NCBI GenBank assembly: GCA_016200125.1
Contig: JACQFK010000507.1
Coordinates: 1 to 6,813 of the forward strand
DNA: 6,813 bases
Direction: 5' to 3'
Origin: Planctomycetota bacterium
Lineage (GTDB): Bacteria > Planctomycetota > MHYJ01 > JACPRB01
Made by a program: the position numbers and the translations under genes
The notes under the pieces: generated by a model
The model's input: only the letters and a program-made list of their open reading frames with translations
What the model was told of the DNA's origin: nothing
Database searches by the model: none
Shown: piece by piece, positions 6,103-6,813 of the stretch
Layout: the number at the start of each line of letters is the position of its first letter
Position numbering within the stretch: the first letter of the stretch is position 1

Positions 6103-6813
6103 ATGAGCATGCTCGGGCGGATCATGATGGCGGCGGGGGAGGGCCCGCACGGGGGCGGGCCGCTGCCCCAGGCCTTCAAGGACTTCCTCAACTCGGCCTT
6201 CAACCCGATCGTCTACACGGTCCTCAGCGTCGCGCTCTTCATCGCGATGCTGGTGTTCTACCGCTTCTGGACGAAGCCGAAGTTCGCGCTCTCGCTCCTG
6301 ATCGGCGCGGCCGTGTTCTTCATTCTGGCCTTCCCCGACATGAACTTCCGGAAGATCGTGACGAAGCCCGACAACGTGCCGATCGTCGCGCTGATCTTCG
6401 TGCTCGGGTTCTACACCTGGTGGGCGCTCCGCCAGGCGGCCATCAACGACGAGCGCATCGAGAAGGGCCTGCCGCCGATGGAAGCGACCGAGGCCAACGA
6501 CCGCGTCCTCAGCTGGCCCGACCTGATCTACTCGGAGCTGATCTGCTCCGTCATCTTCACCGTGATCCTGACCGTGTGGGGCGTGCTGCTCAACGCGCCG
6601 CTCGAGGAGCCCGCGAGCCCCGGCAAGACGCCCAATCCGTCGAAGGCGCCCTGGTACTTCCTCTGCCTCCAGGAAATGCTCGTGTACTTCGATCCCTGGA
6701 TCGCCGGCGTCGTGCTGCCGTCGATGATCATCACGGGCCTGATGCTCGTGCCCTACTGCGACAAGAACCCGAAGGGCGTGGGCTATTACACGCTGAAGGA
6801 GCGCCCGCTCGCC
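6103..6813 (+). CDS. Subunit IV-like C-terminal cytochrome b subunit, 3' end outside window
   Basis: The frame is open through the right edge (237 codons, no stop). The protein supplies the second half of the Qo pocket to the preceding b6-like subunit. Hydrophobic helices are visible near 33-53, 60-78, 91-109, 141-164 and 198-217. The part from about 137 is recognisably subunit IV/cytochrome b C-terminal: WPDLIYSELI (138-147), NAPLEEPASPGKTPNP (164-179), KAPWYFLCLQEMLVYFDPW (181-199) and NPKGVGYYTLKERP (222-235). APWY (182-185) occupies the place of the PEWY Qo motif, so the usual Glu is a Pro. The N-terminal 135 residues with three helices exceed ordinary subunit IV, which has three helices in all. 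A cytochrome c domain could follow on this polypeptide, as in Bacillus QcrC, or be a separate gene; the window ends before this can be seen. Equivalent names would be petD or qcrC. Confidence 0.9.
   Translation, partial: MSMLGRIMMAAGEGPHGGGPLPQAFKDFLNSAFNPIVYTVLSVALFIAMLVFYRFWTKPKFALSLLIGAAVFFILAFPDMNFRKIVTKPDNVPIVALIFVLGFYTWWALRQAAINDERIEKGLPPMEATEANDRVLSWPDLIYSELICSVIFTVILTVWGVLLNAPLEEPASPGKTPNPSKAPWYFLCLQEMLVYFDPWIAGVVLPSMIITGLMLVPYCDKNPKGVGYYTLKERPLA

Noticed and set aside
4660..6150. Open frame on the - strand opposite Rieske and cytochrome b (496 codons)
   Set aside because: The + strand holds two unmistakable redox proteins with all ligands. The antisense product is a His/Asp/Arg/Val-rich artefact.
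6528..6734. Small - strand frame of 68 codons
   Set aside because: It is fully inside the subunit IV-like gene, with no independent ribosome site or family pattern.

Overview
The window is about two-thirds G+C by eye, densely coded, and all convincing genes lie on the + strand. It looks like a chromosomal piece of a high-GC Gram-negative bacterium from a deep-branching phylum rich in VIT/VWA, TPR and HEAT proteins (for example Acidobacteriota, Myxococcota/Desulfobacterota, Methylomirabilota or Eisenbacteria). The phylum cannot be fixed from this sequence. No RNA gene, CRISPR array, insertion sequence or attachment site was seen.

Region A (1-3606) is a two-gene unit with a 2-nt gap. The first gene enters from the left edge. 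Its visible part begins with the C-terminal end of a VIT/VWA (inter-alpha-trypsin-like) protein, followed by a TPR-like helical segment, a proline-rich linker, a short STN-like motif, a long coiled coil and a beta-rich C-terminal domain. The second gene encodes a probably exported TPR protein ending in a DUF2135 (YfaP-like) beta-sandwich. Both look like envelope proteins working in protein-protein assemblies. Their joint function is not known.

Region B (3607-3746) is a 140-nt gap with overlapping palindromes, a near-consensus sigma-70 promoter (TTGACC, 17-nt spacer, TATAGT) and a Shine-Dalgarno sequence that points to a TTG start at 3747.

Region C (3747-6813, running off the right edge) is a tight respiratory operon with gaps of 1, 9 and 15 nt: a membrane-anchored HEAT-repeat protein, a Rieske [2Fe-2S] protein, a cytochrome b6-like di-heme subunit, and a subunit IV-like C-terminal cytochrome b subunit that is still open at position 6813. 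Together the last three form the core of a b6f/qcr-type quinol oxidoreductase. The cytochrome c subunit is not in view and is expected downstream.

The complex has telling residues: the cysteine that holds heme ci/cn in b6f, 14/15-residue histidine spacings, APWY in place of the PEWY Qo motif, and Phe in place of the Tyr that raises the potential of the Rieske cluster. These fit a low-potential (menaquinol-type) enzyme. I did not find clear evidence of a wholly new system. The least explained parts are the VWA-tail/coiled-coil plus TPR-DUF2135 pair and the HEAT protein that leads the Rieske/cytochrome b operon.
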